Shown piece by piece: positions 24,828 to 33,253 of a stretch of 64,000 bases of DNA. The notes under the pieces are model-generated. The model saw nothing but the letters and a program-made list of their open reading frames with translations. It made no database searches and had not been told where the DNA came from. The position numbers and the translations under genes were made by a program. The first letter of the stretch is position 1, and each line of letters starts with the position of its first letter. Source of the stretch: an uncultured Eubacteriales bacterium (lineage in GTDB: Bacteria > Bacillota > Clostridia > Oscillospirales > CAG-272); contig CAKSDZ010000003.1 of assembly GCA_934446365.1 (NCBI GenBank), positions 196,948-260,947 on the forward strand, in the 5' to 3' direction.

Positions 24828-25964
24828 ATGAAACGAAAGATTCTGATTATGGGCGGAAGCTACATGAATTTGCAGATGAAAATTGATCCCAGAACGAAGG
24901 ATAACGAAACGACCGCCGGAAGCGAATACCGTTTTCACCCCTTTGGAGAGGCTGCCATCACGGCGATCACCGTGGCGAAGCTCGGCGGGGAATGCGTTTT
25001 CGGTACCAAATTCGGCGACGATACCAACGGAAAGCGCCTCTATGAATATTATAAGGGCTGCGGCATCCGCAACGACCTGATGAAAAAGGACAAGTCCGCG
25101 CAGACTGGCATGAGCGTCACGCTTTTCAGCGATTTTGAAACCCATGAGACGTATCTGTCGAAGGGCGCTTCGGCGCATTTTACAAAAGAGGAAATCGACG
25201 ACGCTTTCATCACGATGCCGGACATGTTTCTCGTCCCGCCGGAGGAGCTTGGGACACAGGAGCACGTCGCAATGATGGAGATGAGCGCGCCCGTCGCTCC
25301 GACGGAAGGGCAGGATAAATCCGAAACGGGAGAAGCGGATAGGTCGGATTCCGATGATAAAGCCGGGAAAAAGGAGGGCGCGGTAGCGTCCGACATGCCG
25401 GAAATGCCGCGTATGGCGCCCTACCGCTATGAGGAGAGTCTTGCTTATTACGCGGTGCAGAAGGCGGAGGAACGCGAGGTCGACCTTGTCATGCGGTATA
25501 CGCCGTTTACCGCGAAATTTCCGCTTGAAAAGATAAAGAATCTCAAAATCCTTGTGATTTCCGACGATATGCTTTATTCGCTGACCGGTTTTTTCCCGAA
25601 TACGACGGATAAAGCGCTGCGCTCGCTCGTCGCGCTTTCCCAAAAAATCAAATCGAAATATTATGTCGTGCAGCAGGGAGACGATACCGCTTTCATCTAT
25701 GACGGCAAATATTATGAAACGGTGACAGCGCCCGTCCAGCTGAAATCGGTCGACAAAAGCGCGGGAAAAAAGATGAATCCTACGTTTACGGGCGCGCTCG
25801 CCGCGGAATATTTGGAGAGCAAAAACATCGTCCGCGCCTGCCGGTTTGCCTTGATTGTGAGCCTTATGACGCGCTCGAAATTCGGCAATTTGGAAAGGGT
25901 TCCGACCAAGGCGGAGCTTGAAGCTTATGCCGCGGAAAACGGCATCGACCTCTATAAAGGATAA
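24828..25964 (+). CDS. PfkB-family sugar-kinase-like protein, probably inactive
   Basis: A 378-residue ribokinase-fold protein. The N-terminal half keeps GGEAAITA-type features (PFGEAAITAITVAKLGG; FGTKFGDDTNGKRL). In place of the usual GAGD catalytic loop (DTTGAGDTF) it has DKSAGKKMNPTFTGALAA, so the catalytic Asp is missing. An acidic, Ser/Asp/Lys-rich insertion (about residues 157-195) breaks the fold, which is also unusual. It may be a pseudokinase or a sugar-binding sensor. It is first in an operon with ruvX and glyS. Confidence 0.82.
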   Translation: MKRKILIMGGSYMNLQMKIDPRTKDNETTAGSEYRFHPFGEAAITAITVAKLGGECVFGTKFGDDTNGKRLYEYYKGCGIRNDLMKKDKSAQTGMSVTLFSDFETHETYLSKGASAHFTKEEIDDAFITMPDMFLVPPEELGTQEHVAMMEMSAPVAPTEGQDKSETGEADRSDSDDKAGKKEGAVASDMPEMPRMAPYRYEESLAYYAVQKAEEREVDLVMRYTPFTAKFPLEKIKNLKILVISDDMLYSLTGFFPNTTDKALRSLVALSQKIKSKYYVVQQGDDTAFIYDGKYYETVTAPVQLKSVDKSAGKKMNPTFTGALAAEYLESKNIVRACRFALIVSLMTRSKFGNLERVPTKAELEAYAAENGIDLYKG

Positions 25965-25971
25965 GCGCACG

Positions 25972-26403
25972 ATGGATAAGGTGATAAAGCTGCTCGGTGT
26001 CGATTACGGCGAGGCGCGCACGGGACTTGCGCGTTCCGACGCGCTCGGACTTTATGCCGTCGGCATAGGGAATATCAAGAGCTATCATATGGAGAAAACC
26101 GCGGCGGAGATCGTCCGAATTGCCGAAAAAGAGGGAACGGAGCGAATCGTCATCGGCAAGCCGGTCAATATGAACGGCACCTGCGGGGAAAAGGTGGAGA
26201 AGGTCACGGAGCTTGCGCGGCTCATTTCCGAGCTTTCGGATATCCAGGTCGACTTTTATGACGAGCGGCTGACCACCATGTCCGCGCATAAAATCCTTGC
26301 AGAAAGCGGCGTGCGGGCGAAAAACCGCCGGGAGGTCGTTGATTCGCTTGCGGCGGAGCTGATTTTGCAGGGATATATGGATAGAAACAGAAAAAATTCG
26401 TAA
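25972..26403 (+). CDS. ruvX: Holliday junction resolvase-like protein RuvX (YqgF)
   Basis: A 143-residue RNase-H-fold protein. GVDYGEARTGLA (about residues 8-19) and DERLTT hold the acidic active-site residues of the YqgF family, which has been tied to 16S rRNA 5'-end maturation and Holliday-junction processing. The start at 25972 lies 7 bp after the preceding stop; an in-frame ATG at 25918 would overlap the kinase-like gene. Standard length for the family. Confidence 0.92.
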   Translation: MDKVIKLLGVDYGEARTGLARSDALGLYAVGIGNIKSYHMEKTAAEIVRIAEKEGTERIVIGKPVNMNGTCGEKVEKVTELARLISELSDIQVDFYDERLTTMSAHKILAESGVRAKNRREVVDSLAAELILQGYMDRNRKNS

Positions 26404-26421
26404 GATAAAGGGGAAAAGCAT

Positions 26422-27813
26422 ATGGACAATTCAAAAAAGACCATGGAAAAAATCGTCGCGCTCTGCAAGAACCGCGGCTTTGTCTATCCGGGCTCGGAAA
26501 TATACGGCGGTCTTGCCAACAGCTGGGACTACGGTCCGCTCGGTGTGGAATATAAAAACAACATCAAAAAGGCTTGGTGGAAAAAATTTGTTCAGGAATC
26601 CAAATACAACGTCGGGCTTGACTGCGCGATTCTGATGAACAAGGAGACGTGGGTGGCCTCCGGTCATCTCAAAGGCTTTGCCGATCCGCTCATGGACTGC
26701 AAGGCGTGCAAGACACGCCACCGCGCCGACAAGCTCATCGAGGATTATGTCGCGGAGCACGGACTTTCCGACAATCCCGGCGGCTGGACGAATGAACAGC
26801 TCACCTCCTATATCAAGGAGCATGAAATCGCCTGCCCGAACTGCGGCAGCCACGATTTTACGGATATCCGCCAGTTCAACCTGATGTTCAAGACGTTTCA
26901 GGGCGTGACGGAGGACTCCACAAGCGAGCTGTATCTGCGTCCCGAAACGGCGCAGGGCATTTTCGTAAACTTCAAGAATGTGGCGAGAACGACAAGACGC
27001 AAGATGCCGTTCGGCATCGCGCAGATCGGCAAATCGTTCCGCAATGAGATCACGCCCGGCAACTTTATCTTCCGTATCCGCGAATTTGAGCAGATGGAGC
27101 TTGAATTTTTCTGCCGTCCCGGCACCGATCTCGATTGGTTCGCATACTGGAAAAATTATTGCGCCGAGTTTCTCTATTCGCTCGGCATGAACCGCGATTG
27201 TCTCAGACTTCGCGACCACAGTCCCGAGGAGCTTTGCTTCTATTCCAAGGCGACGACGGACTTCGAGTATCTGTTCCCGTTCGGCTGGGGCGAGCTTTGG
27301 GGCATCGCCGACCGCACGGATTACGACCTGACGCAGCATCAGAATCACAGCGGCGAATCGATGGAATATTTCGACGATGTGACGGGCGAGAAATACATTC
27401 CGTATGTCATCGAGCCGTCCCTCGGCGCAGACCGCGTCGCGCTTGCATTCCTTGTGGACGCTTATGATGAGGAAACGATCGGGGAAGGCGATGTGCGCAC
27501 CGTGCTGCACCTGCATCCGGCGCTGGCGCCGGTCAAGGCGGCGGTGCTCCCGCTTTCCAAGAAGCTCAGTGAAAAGGCGTGGGCGATTCACGATACGCTT
27601 TCCAAGCATTTCACGGTGGATTTCGACGAATCCGGTTCCATCGGCAAACGGTATCGTCGTGAGGACGAAATCGGCACGCCGTTCTGTATCACCTATGATT
27701 TTGATTCCGAAAACGACGGCTGTGTGACGGTCCGTGACCGTGACACGATGGAACAGGAGAGAATCCGCATAGAGGAGCTTGTCTCCTATATCGAAAACAA
27801 AATGGAGTTTTAA
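26422..27813 (+). CDS. glyS: glycyl-tRNA synthetase (dimeric class II type)
   Basis: A 463-residue GlyRS of the single-chain alpha2 type, which charges tRNA-Gly. Motifs: FNLMFKTFQG, RPETAQGIFVNFKNV (motif 2 region), IAQIGKSFRNEI, and C-terminal anticodon-binding domain from about residue 370 (VLPLSKKLSEKAW). Two Cys pairs (CKACKTRH and CPNCGSHD) suggest a zinc knuckle. RBS: AAGGGGAAAAG. No T-box precedes it; it is part of the pfkB-like/ruvX operon. Confidence 0.97.
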   Translation: MDNSKKTMEKIVALCKNRGFVYPGSEIYGGLANSWDYGPLGVEYKNNIKKAWWKKFVQESKYNVGLDCAILMNKETWVASGHLKGFADPLMDCKACKTRHRADKLIEDYVAEHGLSDNPGGWTNEQLTSYIKEHEIACPNCGSHDFTDIRQFNLMFKTFQGVTEDSTSELYLRPETAQGIFVNFKNVARTTRRKMPFGIAQIGKSFRNEITPGNFIFRIREFEQMELEFFCRPGTDLDWFAYWKNYCAEFLYSLGMNRDCLRLRDHSPEELCFYSKATTDFEYLFPFGWGELWGIADRTDYDLTQHQNHSGESMEYFDDVTGEKYIPYVIEPSLGADRVALAFLVDAYDEETIGEGDVRTVLHLHPALAPVKAAVLPLSKKLSEKAWAIHDTLSKHFTVDFDESGSIGKRYRREDEIGTPFCITYDFDSENDGCVTVRDRDTMEQERIRIEELVSYIENKMEF

Positions 27814-27815
27814 CG

Positions 27816-28310
27816 ATGAATAAGAAAAAAACTTCGATTAAACTGCTGACTGCGGCACTCATTGTAAACGGCATATATCTTCTCATCTTGGTGCTGATGA
27901 CATGCTTTCAGAAGTGGATAAAAACCTCTGTGCAGAATGCGCCACTGGGGGCGCGGACTACGTTTTATTTTCCCTATGACGATGTGATTTTTGCGGCGGT
28001 TTGTCTTGTCCTGATGCTGGCTATATCCTTGGTTCTCATTTCACGGGTAAAAGCCGGTGCGAAAACAGGCGCTCTTCCGGTGTGCGGAATGGTATTTTTC
28101 GGCGTGCTGGTGCCGTATCTTTCCAAGACTGCATCGCATTTGGAATCTTTGCGGATTGCCGATTCTCAGGCTGCGACCGAGGAATCGATCAACTATGTGA
28201 TGAGCGCGTCCTATGTGCACGACGTGACGGCGTGGGCGCTTCCTCTGCTTTTTGTGTCCGCCGCTGTCTTTGTCGCCGGCTGCACTGTTTCTCTTTGCAC
28301 ACGTGAATGA
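27816..28310 (+). CDS. four-helix membrane protein, unknown function
   Basis: A 164-residue protein not recognised. Four hydrophobic segments (about residues 10-30, 56-76, 84-102 and 136-158) with a loop holding charged residues between helices 3 and 4. It starts 3 bases after the glyS stop and ends before a terminator, so it is the last gene of that operon. No motif suggests a role. Confidence 0.7.
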   Translation: MNKKKTSIKLLTAALIVNGIYLLILVLMTCFQKWIKTSVQNAPLGARTTFYFPYDDVIFAAVCLVLMLAISLVLISRVKAGAKTGALPVCGMVFFGVLVPYLSKTASHLESLRIADSQAATEESINYVMSASYVHDVTAWALPLLFVSAAVFVAGCTVSLCTRE

Positions 28311-28315
28311 CGATC

Positions 28316-28362
28316 AAAGCTTCCTCTGCTCTGTAAAATTGACGGGGAAGCTTTTGTTTTTC
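28316..28362 (+). terminator. terminator after glyS operon
   Basis: AAAGCTTCC / GGGAAGCTTT arms with a long loop, then TGTTTTTCC on the plus strand. Confidence 0.65.
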
Positions 28363-28441
28363 CGCGAAATTCGTAATTTTTTTGAAAATCTGTCATTATA
28401 ATAGAATCATAATAAATTACAGGAATCAAAGGAATGAATTT

Positions 28442-29290
28442 ATGAAAAAAGACACCTTATATACAATCGCCGGAGGCGCGTGGATCGGCGGCACTATGAC
28501 GGTGCCCGGCGTTTCCGGCGGATCGATGGCGATGATTCTCGGCCTTTATGACAGGCTGATCGCCTCCGTAAACGGAATCTTCAAGGATAAACAGCGGCGG
28601 CGCGAAAGTCTGCTGTTTCTTGTCAAATTTCTGTTGGGCGCCGTTGTGGGGCTTTTCCTGTTTGCAAAGCTCATCACCTTTCTGCTGGAAAATGAGCTGT
28701 GTGCAGTGCCGACGCGCTACTTTTTCCTCGGCGCCGTTGCCGGCGGCGCACCGCTGATTTTTCGTTCCGCCGGCGTGAAGCACGTCTCGGTTTCCGTTTT
28801 TCTTTATCCCATCATCGGAATTGCGGCGGCGCTGCTCATCGCTATGATTCCGAACGGTATATTTGAAATCGGCGGAGAGGGCTTTCTTTCCGTGTTGCTT
28901 GGGATTCTGATTCAGCTTGCGGGCGGCCTTGTCGTTGCGGTGGCGCTGGTTTTACCGGGAATCAGTGTTTCGCAGATTCTGCTTGTGCTCGGGCTTTATG
29001 AACCGATCACTACGGCGGTCAGCAGCTTTGATATTGTAAAGCTCTTGTCCTTTGTCCCGCTTGTGATTGGAACGGTAGCCGGCATTTTTCTGACCACCAG
29101 CATTTTGGAAAAGGCGATGAAGCGTCATCCGATGGGAACCTATCTTCTCATTTTCGGATTCATTCTCGGCTCCTTGCCGGAGTTATTTCCGGGCGTGCCG
29201 ACGGGCTGGAATATCCCGATTTGTATCCTTACGGTGCTTGCCGGATTCTTTGCCGTGTATTTTGTATCCAAAAAGGAAGCGGCCGTATAA
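28442..29290 (+). CDS. popT: DUF368 polyprenyl-phosphate transporter (PopT family)
   Basis: A 282-residue membrane protein with 8-9 hydrophobic segments. The two conserved loops of the DUF368 family are present: GGTMTVPGVSGGSMAMILGLY near the N-terminus (quoted as TMTVPGVSGGSMAMILGLY) and ALVLPGISVSQILLVLGLYE. The family was recently identified as undecaprenyl-phosphate recyclers that return the lipid carrier to the inner leaflet for cell-wall synthesis. The start at 28442 follows AAAGGAATG; upstream in-frame codons lack a site. It is monocistronic. Confidence 0.92.
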   Translation: MKKDTLYTIAGGAWIGGTMTVPGVSGGSMAMILGLYDRLIASVNGIFKDKQRRRESLLFLVKFLLGAVVGLFLFAKLITFLLENELCAVPTRYFFLGAVAGGAPLIFRSAGVKHVSVSVFLYPIIGIAAALLIAMIPNGIFEIGGEGFLSVLLGILIQLAGGLVVAVALVLPGISVSQILLVLGLYEPITTAVSSFDIVKLLSFVPLVIGTVAGIFLTTSILEKAMKRHPMGTYLLIFGFILGSLPELFPGVPTGWNIPICILTVLAGFFAVYFVSKKEAAV

Positions 29291-29303
29291 CGGACGGTAA
29301 AAG

Positions 29304-29346
29304 ATAAACAAAAAACGCTGCGCTGTGCGCGGCGTTTTTTGTTTAT
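29304..29346. terminator. bidirectional terminator after popT
   Basis: ATAAACAAAAAACGC / GCGTTTTTTGTTTAT arms around a CGCTGTGCGC apex. Confidence 0.85.
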
Positions 29347-29407
29347 CCTATTTGCGGTTTGTCTGAAAAACGAAATGGGAAAAATGTAATAATTTTCCGT
29401 TTATGTA

Positions 29408-29459
29408 TTGACAAAACAGTTTTGACATGTTAAAATTTGTAAACAAATGTTCCAAACAA
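29408..29459 (+). promoter_or_regulatory. promoter with operator-like motif, phage-type gene 1
   Basis: TTGACA (29408-29413), 17 bp, TAAAAT (29431-29436). At 29441-29459, over the start site, is AAACAAATGTTCCAAACAA, matched in the next promoter at 29950-29968 (AAACATATGTTTCAAACAA). Confidence 0.7.
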
Positions 29460-29506
29460 AAATCAAAGAATCAATGGAGTTATAGGTAAAAGGAAGGAGA
29501 ATCAAG

Positions 29507-29893
29507 ATGAACAAGGATCATTTAAAAGGGAAACGGTTTCTCGAGGATTTGCTGAAATATGCCACCGAGATCGGAGAAAAAACGGCGGAGCTGGCCTACT
29601 GGCGAGCCAATGGCTTGGCGAGGGAAGCCGATTCCGATTCGGAGGATATATCGGCGAGAGAAAAAGAACTGGAGATGCTGATTCAGTCTTTGACGAAGAA
29701 AAAGCTGGATGCGACAAGGATGATCGATAAAATGGAGGATCCGGTGGCACGTGCCGTTCTCCGCAGAAGATATATTCTGTGTGATACTTGGGCGAGAATT
29801 GCGGACAGCTGCGGCGGCATGAGCGAGCGCAACGCGCATTACATCCATGATATGGCACTGCTCGATTTTGAAAAAATATATACTTCGGAATAA
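29507..29893 (+). CDS. phage-type transcription regulator, DUF1492/ArpU-like
   Basis: A 128-residue protein resembling the late-gene regulators (DUF1492/RinA/ArpU) of Firmicute phages. Residues 1-80 form charged helices; residues 85-128 look like a sigma-region-4-type helix-turn-helix: ARAVLRRRYI, DTWARIADSCGGMSERNAHY, then a DFEKIY tail. It likely activates transcription of the following genes. The promoter holds the operator-like motif shared with the next gene. RBS: AAGGAAGGAG. Confidence 0.75.
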   Translation: MNKDHLKGKRFLEDLLKYATEIGEKTAELAYWRANGLAREADSDSEDISAREKELEMLIQSLTKKKLDATRMIDKMEDPVARAVLRRRYILCDTWARIADSCGGMSERNAHYIHDMALLDFEKIYTSE

Positions 29894-29912
29894 AGCGTTT
29901 CACTTTTTTTCA

Positions 29913-29968
29913 TTGTATTTCATTTTGTCAAAAGTTTATAATAAATCAGAAACATATGTTTCAAACAA
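29913..29968 (+). promoter_or_regulatory. promoter with operator-like motif, phage-type genes 2-3
   Basis: TTGTAT (29913-29918), 18 bp, TATAAT (29937-29942). The AAACATATGTTTCAAACAA motif (29950-29968) sits at the start site, as in the preceding promoter. Confidence 0.6.
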
Positions 29969-30046
29969 TTAAGCGAATAATATGCGGAAATAATCGAACG
30001 TGCGATTGCAAATGCATGACATTGTTTCCGCAGCAAAGGAGGCTTT

Positions 30047-30514
30047 ATGAACATCAAATTTCATGTGAACAGACAGCATATTGCGCGGACGGACCATGTG
30101 TATGTCGTCGCCGGCAGCCGCAATTTTCTCGGCTGTGAATTTACCTTTACGCCGGAGTGGGCGGGAACTGTCAAAACCGCTATCTTCCGGAACGGTGATA
30201 CGGCGTATCATGTCGTTTTGGAGAACGATGCGATTGCCGCTTCGGAGATGCCCGTGCTGTCCGCAGGATGCTGGGGCGTCTCGGTTTTCGGCGGGAACCT
30301 TATCACGGCGGACAGCGCGCCGCTTGTCGTCGCCCGGTCGGGATATGCCGAGGGAACGGCTCCGGAGGCGCCTTCCGCCACGGTATATGAGACGTTGAGC
30401 GGCATGATTTCGCAGGCGATCGCAAAGACGGACGCTTTGGAGGAAAAAATCGAGGGCGGAACGTCCGGCGGAACGCCGGTGACGATTGCGGACGGAACAC
30501 TTTACATCAATTAA
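30047..30514 (+). CDS. phage tail/baseplate-like protein (BppU N-terminal-like)
   Basis: A 155-residue protein. The N-terminal 100 residues show the beta-sandwich style of phage upper-baseplate N-terminal domains (FHVNRQHIARTDHVYVVAGS, then FTFTPEWAGTVKTAIF and CWGVSVFGG); residues 120-155 are a helix plus an EKIEGGTSGGTPVTIADGTL tail. Such proteins hold receptor-binding parts. No other tail genes surround it. RBS: AAAGGAGG. Confidence 0.65.
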   Translation: MNIKFHVNRQHIARTDHVYVVAGSRNFLGCEFTFTPEWAGTVKTAIFRNGDTAYHVVLENDAIAASEMPVLSAGCWGVSVFGGNLITADSAPLVVARSGYAEGTAPEAPSATVYETLSGMISQAIAKTDALEEKIEGGTSGGTPVTIADGTLYIN

Positions 30515-30525
30515 GGGAGGAAATT

Positions 30526-32028
30526 ATGAAAATATCCAAAATTTACGACAACAAAACAAATACCGAATACGAGCTTGCGGACGAAGGCGCGAGAAGCGGC
30601 GCGGCGCTTGCGGACGGCGCTGTCACGCCGGAAAAAACCTCGTTCGGACATATCCTGCATAAGACGTCGGCAAATCTCTATGACCCGTCGGTGCAGACGG
30701 ACGATACGATAAGTCCGCATTATTTCGTGAACGGCGTGCCATATGAGACGACGAAGTTCGATCTTTCCTACAACTGCACGGCGATGATTGCGGTGGAGCC
30801 GTCGACCGCCTATTGGCTCGGACTGATACCGGCGATAAACGGCTATACCAAGCCGTGGGGCGATGCCGCCTACGGTATCTTTTTCTATGATGCGGACGGC
30901 GCTTATATCAGCGGTACGACGGCGAACGCCTTTACCACGCCGTTGGCCGCCCGTTTTCTTCGCTTTAACTATGCGATGTATAAGGGCATGACGCTTTTTG
31001 AGGTCAACCGAACCTGCATGCTGGTGAAAGGAGAGGGCGCGCCTGCCGCCTATGAGCGCTATTACGACTATTTCCTCGACACGCAGATCGAGTTTCTGAA
31101 TTCGCGTGTGGACAGGCTGGCAAAGCCGGTGTATTATCACATCGACGGCGATGTGCTGGATATCGTTTATAAATATTCGGCGTCGCAGGATATGAGGGTA
31201 CGGTTGAAAAAGAAAGGCGGAAACAATCTTTTTGATTTCTATCAGTTTGCATTGATCGATAACGGCACGGAGTTTGTTTCCTCCGATTACAGCGGCGGGA
31301 CGATCTATATCACGACGCCGAGCGACTGGTTCGCGCCGTTTGTCATGGCTGCCCAAGAGAACATCGACGGAGACGCCGTCACGTCGGGCCATTTTACGGG
31401 CGGCAATCATGAATATACCAATACCGGAACCGGAGGAACGCCTACGGCGCGCTGTTCGGAGCTTAAATTTTTTGCCGACGGCAGACAGGTTTCCGACGGC
31501 GCCGCGGACACGGTGATCGAGGGCTATTGCGACAGGATGGAAATTCTTTGGACAAATTATGTGCAGGCCTACAACACAAAAAAGGCGGACGGCACGGGGC
31601 GCGAGGTGCTGTGTGAGCGTCACAGAATGCTCTTTGACGGCGTCCGCTTTTGGGTGCGGACAGAACTGATTCCGCTGGAAGCCGTGACGGTTTCCGCTTG
31701 GTACGGTCTGCAATGCGCGACCTCGCATCTTTGGCAGGGAACGGCGCATTATATCGGCGGCGAGAACCGTGCCCGTTTCGATGTTACGACAGCTACGGAA
31801 TGCGGGAACAAAAACGCGACCGCGCTTGTAATCGAGAAGGACGCCAATGTGTTGGAGATGTCCGTCGATCCTGCCGTCGATTTGGGCGACCGCCGTTACT
31901 ATGCCGGAACGCAGGGCATTTTTACAACGACATACAGCAAAGCGTATATGTATATAATCCAAGGCGCCACACTTGCGGCGAATTCGGTATATACCCTTGA
32001 AGGGAGTTATCGCTTTTCTTCAAAATAA
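30526..32028 (+). CDS. phage tail-fibre-like protein
   Basis: A 500-residue protein without a signal peptide. It starts with a short helix-strand head and a ALADGAVTPEKTS segment seen in phage tail fibres, then long beta-rich sequence with many Thr, Gly and Tyr. A galactose-binding/lectin-like fold is possible (CNPAxx-style NLYDPSVQTDD). It follows the baseplate-like gene by 11 bp. The pair may be a domesticated fibre module, such as a piece of a tailocin; no lysis or sheath genes are seen. Confidence 0.6.
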   Translation: MKISKIYDNKTNTEYELADEGARSGAALADGAVTPEKTSFGHILHKTSANLYDPSVQTDDTISPHYFVNGVPYETTKFDLSYNCTAMIAVEPSTAYWLGLIPAINGYTKPWGDAAYGIFFYDADGAYISGTTANAFTTPLAARFLRFNYAMYKGMTLFEVNRTCMLVKGEGAPAAYERYYDYFLDTQIEFLNSRVDRLAKPVYYHIDGDVLDIVYKYSASQDMRVRLKKKGGNNLFDFYQFALIDNGTEFVSSDYSGGTIYITTPSDWFAPFVMAAQENIDGDAVTSGHFTGGNHEYTNTGTGGTPTARCSELKFFADGRQVSDGAADTVIEGYCDRMEILWTNYVQAYNTKKADGTGREVLCERHRMLFDGVRFWVRTELIPLEAVTVSAWYGLQCATSHLWQGTAHYIGGENRARFDVTTATECGNKNATALVIEKDANVLEMSVDPAVDLGDRRYYAGTQGIFTTTYSKAYMYIIQGATLAANSVYTLEGSYRFSSK

Positions 32029-32045
32029 AAAATTGAAAAAAGGAA

Positions 32046-32074
32046 TTGACAAAGCCGAAGGGATATGATATAAT
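32046..32074 (+). promoter_or_regulatory. promoter of yclNOPQ operon
   Basis: TTGACA (32046-32051), 17 bp, TATAAT (32069-32074). Confidence 0.88.
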
Positions 32075-32080
32075 GCACGG

Positions 32081-32140
32081 GAACGCGCGATGTGAAAGAA
32101 CATGTAAGTCCAGTTTCTTTCCGTCGCGCGTATTCTTTTT
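32081..32140 (+). terminator. long hairpin in the leader of the iron-uptake operon
   Basis: GAACGCGCGA...TCGCGCGTATTC arms around an inner GAAAGAA/TTCTTTC stem, then TTTTT. It may attenuate the operon or hold a regulatory structure. Confidence 0.55.
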
Positions 32141-32148
32141 GCCTATTG

Positions 32149-32170
32149 GTTAGTGATGACTAACTTTTTT
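32149..32170 (+). promoter_or_regulatory. inverted repeat, DtxR-like operator or mini-terminator
   Basis: GTTAGT-GATG-ACTAAC followed by TTTTTT. The half-sites resemble the TTAGGTTAG type bound by iron-dependent DtxR/IdeR repressors, which would fit the gene content, but the stem plus T run also fits a weak terminator. Confidence 0.35.
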
Positions 32171-32221
32171 GAACTTCCGCTCGTTCATTTTGGCGGGTGC
32201 GGCTTTCGGTTGGGAGGGAAT

Positions 32222-33253
32222 ATGTTTGTAAAAAAACATCTGTCGACAATTATTTTGGCGGTGGTATTGCTGATTTTGTCGGCGGTTTCGCTGTTTATCG
32301 GTGTATTCGATATCAGCATATCCGGACTTTTCAGCGGGGATGCGCAGCAGCTCGGTGTCTTTCTCGCTTCGCGTCTGCCACGGCTTCTTGCGATTTTGTG
32401 TACAGGCGTCGGTATGAGCGTGGCGGGACTGATCATGCAGCAGCTTTGTATGAATAAATTCGTGTCTCCCACGACGGGCGCGACGATTTCCGCGGCTGAG
32501 CTCGGCGTTCTGATTGCCATGGTGTTTATTCCCTCGTCCACGCTGTGGAGCCGGACTATCGTATCGTTTGTGTTCGCGATTCTCGGAACATGGATTTTTG
32601 TCGCTTTTATTCAGCGTGTCAAATTCAAGGATGTGGTCATGGTGCCGCTTGTGGGCATCATGTTCGGCAATGTGCTGACGGGACTTACCAATTTTATCGC
32701 CTATAAATATGATATGACCCAGCAGCTTTCCGGCTGGCTTACCGGCAACTTCTCGATGGTCTTGCAGGGCAGATATGAGATCGTGTATCTTGTGGTGCCG
32801 CTTGTGATTCTTGCCTTTGTATTCGCCAATTACTTCAATATTGTCGGAATGGGCAAGGATTTTTCCAAAAATCTCGGTGTCAATTACAACGTTGTGCTGT
32901 TTTTGGGAATCACGATATCGGCCATGATTTCGGCTGCGATTGTCGTCATCGTCGGACAGATTTCGTATGTGGGACTCATCATCCCCAATATCGTCGCCAT
33001 GTTCAAGGGCGATAAAATAAGAGGAACGCTGATCGATACGGCGCTTTTCGGCGGGCTGTTCGTGCTTGTGTGCGATATCATTGCAAGGGTGATTATAACG
33101 CCCTATGAAATGCCGATCGAGCTGATTGTCGGTATTGTAGGCAGTATCGTATTCATCTTTACGATTATTTATCGGCTGAAATACGGACAAAAATCGGTGA
33201 AGCTTGTGAAATCCCTGCGCAAGGAAGCGGAGGAGAAAGGCGGTAATTCATGA
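32222..33253 (+). CDS. iron-siderophore ABC transporter permease (YclN-like)
   Basis: A 343-residue FecCD-family permease with about nine hydrophobic segments. SRLPRLLAILCTGVGMSVAG (about residues 49-68) and AIVVIVGQISYVGLIIPN (residues 239-258 region) are the family marks, the second forming the ATPase contact. The start at 32222 follows GGGAGGGAAT; an upstream ATG at 32153 lies inside the inverted repeat and lacks a site. First gene of a four-gene operon similar to B. subtilis yclNOPQ. Confidence 0.92.
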   Translation: MFVKKHLSTIILAVVLLILSAVSLFIGVFDISISGLFSGDAQQLGVFLASRLPRLLAILCTGVGMSVAGLIMQQLCMNKFVSPTTGATISAAELGVLIAMVFIPSSTLWSRTIVSFVFAILGTWIFVAFIQRVKFKDVVMVPLVGIMFGNVLTGLTNFIAYKYDMTQQLSGWLTGNFSMVLQGRYEIVYLVVPLVILAFVFANYFNIVGMGKDFSKNLGVNYNVVLFLGITISAMISAAIVVIVGQISYVGLIIPNIVAMFKGDKIRGTLIDTALFGGLFVLVCDIIARVIITPYEMPIELIVGIVGSIVFIFTIIYRLKYGQKSVKLVKSLRKEAEEKGGNS

